In this document: positions 30,295-34,899 of the stretch, in pieces
Layout: every line of letters begins with the position of its first letter
Position numbering within the stretch: the stretch's first letter is position 1
Origin: an uncultured Pelagibacteraceae bacterium
GTDB taxonomy: Bacteria; Pseudomonadota; Alphaproteobacteria; Pelagibacterales; Pelagibacteraceae
Assembly (NCBI GenBank): GCA_902567945.1
Contig: CACFOC010000009.1
Coordinates: forward strand, 1 to 34,899
Reading direction: 5' to 3'
DNA length: 34,899 nucleotides
Notes under the pieces: model-generated
What the model saw: the letters and a program-made list of their open reading frames with translations, nothing else
Databases searched by the model: none
What the model was told of the DNA's origin: nothing
Translations under genes and position numbers: made by a program

Positions 30295-31929
30295 TTAATA
30301 CTTTTTATAAATTGTATTGATTGAAATGCCATCGATTTTTATTTCATGAAATATTTCAAAATTTTTTGGAGCAATAAATTCATCAGGTCTTGTTATGCCC
30401 CTCCAATCTCTGAAATTATTAATAATATAATCAGCATCATTAATATCGTTAGTTATTGAGATTTTTTGTCTATTAGTATTTTTAAGAATATTTTTACTTA
30501 GGTTAAGATCGGTTGTGCTTAAATTAAAAATTTTTACTTTTCCATCTTCTTTTTCAGCAATATATTCTAAGGCGTGTTTGTTACTTGTTCCTGAAAAATC
30601 CATCTCAAATTTTTTATTAAAATTCTTTCCAGCGAAAAAATTAAAATAAATATTTTGGTGCGGGTGATTTTTATACATCCAGTAGATATTAGGAATAATT
30701 AAGGCTAATATTAATATATATAAATAATTATTTTTTTTTTTAAAAAAATAAATCCTTATCAAATTTAGACCAAACATAGAAATTAATAATAAACTTGGGT
30801 AGATGAAAAAAAGATGTCTCCAACTATCATAAGAAATTGATTTAAAATTGACTGCAACTATTAGAGGAATAATAAAAGTTAATAAGAAAATTAAATCCTG
30901 TAACTCTCTATTGCTTCTCCACAAATCTATATATGAATCATTTTTTTCTATTTTTAATAATCTCTTTGTCGTTCTTAAAAAAAGAAAAATAAAACCTATG
31001 GCAAATAAAGATAAATATAATAAAGGTGTGCTAACTAAAATCCAAACCAAATGATAATGCCACGGTGGGTTAGTTGCAAATATGTATTGACCTAAATAAA
31101 AAGTATGTATGGTAAGAATATGGTCACCAAGGAACTTAAAAGAAAATAAAAAATTTTTTAAAGGATCGCTCCATAAAAATGGCCAAAACAAAAATATAAA
31201 AACTGGAAACAATATTAAAAAAGTTATTAGAGGATTTATATTTTTTTCTTTATTTTTTTCGATCCGGAAAATATTTATAATATAAAAAATTATAATTATA
31301 GAAGGTAATATTAAGCCTAAAATTCTCACATTAATCATAAGTGCAGAAAAAATTGCAAATATTGTGCTAGTTTTATAATTTGGTTTTTCTAAAAAATTTA
31401 TTGCTAAATATAAATTGATTATAAAAAAGGACATAAAAATTATATCCTTATTATTATAAAAACTATTGGCAAATATTTTTGGACTTGCTACTAACATTAT
31501 AGTGCCAAGAATAGAAATAATCCAAGAATTGTATCTTTGTTTTATTAATAAATAAAAAAAATAAGAAGATATGAAAAAAAATAAAAAAGTAGAAAAGTGT
31601 CTTAATAAATAATATTGCCTACTATCTTCAATTTGGAAAATAAATTCCAAAAATGCCATAGGGAGATCAAATGCGACACCAGAAGTTGGAATTATATCTA
31701 GACTTGGATGCTCAGACAACTGTCCTGAAATAATTTCTTTAATTTTTGGTATATTTTCCGGTGAAAAAATTTTAAATACAGATTCAAGTGACAAAAATCC
31801 AACAACTCTAGTATTGTCTTCATCTATTGATATTCCATAATCTGAAAATATAAAAATTCCAATAAAAAAAAATATTACAAAAAATATAAATGTTAGTAAT
31901 TTGTTATTTGAATTTAAAAATGTTGACAT
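30295..31929 (-). CDS. GT39/PMT-like multi-spanning membrane glycosyltransferase
   Basis: 544 aa; early acidic pair in GISIDEDNTRVVG, ~10+ hydrophobic segments, SPKIFANSFYNNKDIIFMSFFIINLYLA typical of GT39-like proteins. Confidence 0.78.
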   Translation of the reverse strand: MSTFLNSNNKLLTFIFFVIFFFIGIFIFSDYGISIDEDNTRVVGFLSLESVFKIFSPENIPKIKEIISGQLSEHPSLDIIPTSGVAFDLPMAFLEFIFQIEDSRQYYLLRHFSTFLFFFISSYFFYLLIKQRYNSWIISILGTIMLVASPKIFANSFYNNKDIIFMSFFIINLYLAINFLEKPNYKTSTIFAIFSALMINVRILGLILPSIIIIFYIINIFRIEKNKEKNINPLITFLILFPVFIFLFWPFLWSDPLKNFLFSFKFLGDHILTIHTFYLGQYIFATNPPWHYHLVWILVSTPLLYLSLFAIGFIFLFLRTTKRLLKIEKNDSYIDLWRSNRELQDLIFLLTFIIPLIVAVNFKSISYDSWRHLFFIYPSLLLISMFGLNLIRIYFFKKKNNYLYILILALIIPNIYWMYKNHPHQNIYFNFFAGKNFNKKFEMDFSGTSNKHALEYIAEKEDGKVKIFNLSTTDLNLSKNILKNTNRQKISITNDINDADYIINNFRDWRGITRPDEFIAPKNFEIFHEIKIDGISINTIYKKY

Positions 31930-32003
31930 TTTGCAATTATAACACTTAAAAAATATAAATAAAATTAACTAAACTAAGCACAATTTACTCAATAATTTCT
32001 TAA

Positions 32004-32029
32004 ACTTGAAACAGATATAAAACTCAAGT
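32004..32029. repeat. Inverted repeat ACTTGA-N14-TCAAGT upstream of the tRNA
   Basis: Arms 32004-32009 and 32024-32029 are exact reverse complements. Confidence 0.6.
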
Positions 32030-32047
32030 AAAAGCTAATTTATTAGA

Positions 32048-32124
32048 GGGCCTGTAGCTCAGCTGGTCAGAGCAGTACACTCATAATGTATTGGTCCCAG
32101 GTTCGAATCCTGGCGGGCCCACCA
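32048..32124 (+). tRNA. tRNA with CAU anticodon (elongator Met, or Ile2 if lysidine-modified); CCA encoded
   Basis: Full cloverleaf read by eye: acceptor GGGCCTG/CGGGCCC, D arm AGCTCAGCTGGTCAGAGCA, anticodon loop CTCATAA, T arm CCAGG-TTCGAAT-CCTGG, A73, CCA. Confidence 0.95.
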
Positions 32125-32137
32125 AATATATAAAAAT

Positions 32138-33010
32138 ATGGCAAATATATTTTCAATGGTTACTTTAAAAGGTTCTAATTTTTATACGAAATATGCCATT
32201 AAATCTTTTTTTCAAAATACTAAATTAGAAAATGAAGATGAATTTTTATTAATAAATAATGATCATTGTAACACTGATGAGTTTTCTATTTATAATAGGA
32301 TAAGAATAATTAATAATGAAACACCATTTAGCTTTGCAGAAAATGTAAACCAAGGGATTAGTCTTGCTATAAAAAATAAAAAAAATCTTATTTTTTTAAA
32401 CAATGATATAATTTTTACAAAAGATTGGTTTAATCCTTTAAAATTAGAGTTAAAAAACATATCTATTCCAGTATCAAATCAATTATTTCAATATAATTCA
32501 GCTTGTGAAAAATTGAAATTAATCCCCACAATGCGATTTGACCAATTTAATGAAAATTATGATTTGCTAAATGATATTACAGCAGCGCATAAAAAAAAAT
32601 TTAAGGCAAATCAAAAATTTCAAACTTTGTTAATGCCATTTTATTGTTTTAAATTACCTTACGACATATTAAATAAAATAGGATATTTTGATCAGTCTTT
32701 CGGCAAAGGAGGCGGGGAAGATATTGATTATAGAATCAGGTGTGCAGTTAAGGGATATGAGGTTAATTTTTTATTGGATAGCTATCTGCTTCATTTTCAT
32801 GGAAAATCAACATGGGACGGAATTGAAAGCAAGCAAGAAACTGAAGAAAGAAATAGAATATATATAAACACTTTCAAAAAAAAATGGGGAGAAGAAATAA
32901 CACAAATATTTATAATGAGAAATAATTTTTCCAATATACTATCTAAACAGAAAATTGAAGATGAATTTAAACAAAGAAAATTTGGTGAATTAATTAGAAA
33001 ATTATTATAA
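32138..33010 (+). CDS. GT2-like glycosyltransferase
   Basis: 290 aa; NLIFLNNDIIFTKDWFNPL, FGKGGGEDIDYRIRCAVKGYEVNFLLDSYLLHFHGKST. Confidence 0.85.
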   Translation: MANIFSMVTLKGSNFYTKYAIKSFFQNTKLENEDEFLLINNDHCNTDEFSIYNRIRIINNETPFSFAENVNQGISLAIKNKKNLIFLNNDIIFTKDWFNPLKLELKNISIPVSNQLFQYNSACEKLKLIPTMRFDQFNENYDLLNDITAAHKKKFKANQKFQTLLMPFYCFKLPYDILNKIGYFDQSFGKGGGEDIDYRIRCAVKGYEVNFLLDSYLLHFHGKSTWDGIESKQETEERNRIYINTFKKKWGEEITQIFIMRNNFSNILSKQKIEDEFKQRKFGELIRKLL

Positions 33011-33015
33011 TTTTA

Positions 33016-33993
33016 TTATTTTCTTATTTCATCAAAAAATTTTTTCCATTCGATAGACCTAACATCCCAAGAATATAAATAATTGATAGACTGGCGTTGA
33101 AGTTTAAGTTTTTCTTGATTTTCTTTTGACCAAAAGTTTTCAATACTGTTAAGAAGAGTTTTTCCATATTTTTTTTCTAAATTTTCAAAATTTCTATCAA
33201 ATCCAACAAAAGTTCCAAAAGGCGCACAAGTTTCATAAAGTGCTCCTAAATTTGTTGTAACTATTTCACAACCTGCTGCCATAGATTCAATTGCTGAAAT
33301 GCAGCTCGTTTCTGGCCATATACTTGGAAAAGAATAAATGTGTGTTTTTTTTAGCAATTCAATTATTTTTTTGTTTTCAACAAAACCCAAATAATTAACA
33401 TTTTTCAAATTTTTGCATTCATTGAATAAATTTGTATATTGCTTAGCATAAACACTATCAAAGCTCTTTCCATAGATTTTTGTTGAAGAACAAACATTAA
33501 GCTCAACATTATTTTTTAAATTTAAATTCTTAAAAATATTTAACAAATTAGCCAAACCTCTCCAAGGAGTTGTGTGATAAATTAAATTTATTTTATCTTT
33601 TGGTTTTTCTTGGAATTCAATTTTTTCGATAGCGTTTTTGATTACTAATGATTTGGTTTCTGGTATTTTAAATTGATAAACAAATTTTTCGAAGTTCCAA
33701 TTAGAATTAAATACTATATAATCTATTTTATCTGTATAATCTTTTGAACCTAAATTTTGAGCTTCTTTTTGGTTAACAAAGTGTTGCATCCAAAGTACAT
33801 TAATTCTTTCTTTTTCCAATAAGTCATAATCAGTATTATTTAGGATTAAATTTATGTTTTTAAAACTCTCATCTGGAAGATACTTTAGTAAAAGTCTTAG
33901 CTGACTTTCACTTCCACCAGAAGACTCATTAAATACTATTGGTCTAGTTGAATCATTATTTAGTTTTTTTATAATTCTAGATTTTTCTTCCAC
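33016..33993 (-). CDS. GT4 (group 1) glycosyltransferase
   Basis: 325 aa; KINLIYHTTPWRGLANLLNIF, VNYLGFVENKKIIELLKKTHIYSFPSIWPETSCISAIESMAAGCEIVTTNLGALYE. Confidence 0.88.
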   Translation of the reverse strand: MEEKSRIIKKLNNDSTRPIVFNESSGGSESQLRLLLKYLPDESFKNINLILNNTDYDLLEKERINVLWMQHFVNQKEAQNLGSKDYTDKIDYIVFNSNWNFEKFVYQFKIPETKSLVIKNAIEKIEFQEKPKDKINLIYHTTPWRGLANLLNIFKNLNLKNNVELNVCSSTKIYGKSFDSVYAKQYTNLFNECKNLKNVNYLGFVENKKIIELLKKTHIYSFPSIWPETSCISAIESMAAGCEIVTTNLGALYETCAPFGTFVGFDRNFENLEKKYGKTLLNSIENFWSKENQEKLKLQRQSINYLYSWDVRSIEWKKFFDEIRK

Positions 33994-34010
33994 GGATAAA
34001 ATTTAGTAGG

Positions 34011-34604
34011 CTATTTTTCAACAAATTTTTTTAAACTAATAAATAATTTTTTTACGTCTCCATTATTTGTTTCTATCACCGAAGTAAACTCTTCTTTCTG
34101 AGTTCTTGCTAGGCTTAATCCTTCTATTATTAAGTCTCTAATCAATGGCTTGTCAGGATTTTTCGTGTATACGCGCCAGTCGATTTTAACCTCTGGTTTT
34201 TTATCGGTAGCAAGCAGCAAACTTCTTACTATCGTGTACTTTTCATTTATGATTTCAGCAGAAAGGACTTCAATTTTGGGATCTGAGTAATCTGATAGTC
34301 GAGATGTAAAACTTTTTAAGAAGTATTTTTCAAACAGTTCATGGTACTGATTTAATTCTTCTTCATTAAGTTGTTTTCTATATTTTCCAAGAGAATAATA
34401 TCCCACCCCTTTAATATCAACGGTTTTAAGAGCCATTTCTGATAGTTTTTTTGTTTTAAATTCTTTAGTGTTTGATGCCACGAGTATTTGTTTTGCTTCA
34501 TTAACTATTTCAGTAATAAATTGTTTTGGATCATTACTATATGAAAGACATATATTAGGTACAATAAAAATAAAAAAAGAAACAATGAAAAAATTTTTTT
34601 TCAT
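34011..34604 (-). CDS. mlaC: MlaC/Ttg2D-family phospholipid-binding protein
   Basis: 197 aa, signal peptide; GVGYYSLGKYRKQLNEEELNQYHELFEKYFLKSFTSRLSDY, VDWR-like KIDWRVYTKNPDKPLIRDLIIEGLSLARTQKEEFTSVI. Confidence 0.88.
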   Translation of the reverse strand: MKKNFFIVSFFIFIVPNICLSYSNDPKQFITEIVNEAKQILVASNTKEFKTKKLSEMALKTVDIKGVGYYSLGKYRKQLNEEELNQYHELFEKYFLKSFTSRLSDYSDPKIEVLSAEIINEKYTIVRSLLLATDKKPEVKIDWRVYTKNPDKPLIRDLIIEGLSLARTQKEEFTSVIETNNGDVKKLFISLKKFVEK

Positions 34605-34624
34605 AAATTAGACCTTTATTATAA

Positions 34625-34899
34625 TTAATTAGCTTCTATTTCTTCCCAATCGCTATCATCTTGGGTAGCTACCGCAGATTCTGAGTTTGATATTTTTTTA
34701 TTCCTATTTTGTAGATACAAACTTTTCACAGATGCATAAAGGTCTATGGAATTTTCTTCCAGGCTATCAAATGATTCAATATTTTTTGCTCTAAAATCAA
34801 CTGCTCCTGTGCTTCTGTAGTACCAGTAATTATGTTCAGAAAAAGTACGATCTTCAACTTCTGTGTTATGAGTAATTTGATAAACTGGATCTAAAAATA
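34625..34899 (-). CDS. mlaA: C-terminus of MlaA/VacJ-family lipoprotein, truncated by window edge
   Basis: Not in ORF track. My translation of the reverse strand: ...FLDPVYQITHNTEVEDRTFSEHNYWYYRSTGAVDFRAKNIESFDSLEENSIDLYASVKSLYLQNRNKKISNSESAVATQDDSDWEEIEAN*; VDFRA..IE..DSLEENSIDLYA..KSLYLQNR is MlaA-like, and mlaC is adjacent. Confidence 0.8.
   Translation of the reverse strand, partial: FLDPVYQITHNTEVEDRTFSEHNYWYYRSTGAVDFRAKNIESFDSLEENSIDLYASVKSLYLQNRNKKISNSESAVATQDDSDWEEIEAN

Noticed and set aside
30848-31054. + strand ORF opposite the GT39-like gene
   Set aside because: Shadow ORF with no domain features.
32048-32124. tRNA as an att site of an integrative element
   Set aside because: No integrase, excisionase or phage gene in the window, and I found no second copy of the tRNA 3' end. 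It may be a hotspot but not a demonstrable island boundary.

Overview
AT-rich, densely packed bacterial chromosomal window. Gene content and protein style suggest an alphaproteobacterium of the SAR11/Pelagibacterales type (inference; no rRNA in window). Positions 1-24 kb are mostly housekeeping: midA-like (partial)/lgt, ubiK-like, a MarR + OmpR/EnvZ-type regulatory trio, ilvE, pgsA-uvrC-folB-SDR-uvrB, aspartate aminotransferase, trxB, guaC, an ELM1-like gene plus a 2OG-Fe(II) oxygenase, carAB, and yqeY-dnaG-rpoD. From rpoD to about 34 kb is an accessory surface-polysaccharide-like region: exostosin/GT47-like, TPR, GT2, GT39-like, another GT2 and GT4. It encloses a compact minus-strand cassette (B12-binding-type radical SAM, short PLP fold-type-I enzyme, 2OG-Fe(II) oxygenase) and a CAU-anticodon tRNA. 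The right edge carries mlaC and the C-terminus of mlaA (not in the ORF track). Best candidates for novelty are the radical SAM/PLP/2OG cassette and a DnaG primase whose zinc-binding motif has lost three of its four ligands. Smaller items are a non-ATG carA start overlapping a palindrome and mini-ORF, a MarR-type operator candidate, and a glycosyltransferase starting 13 nt after a tRNA. No CRISPR array, IS element, integrase or phage gene was seen.
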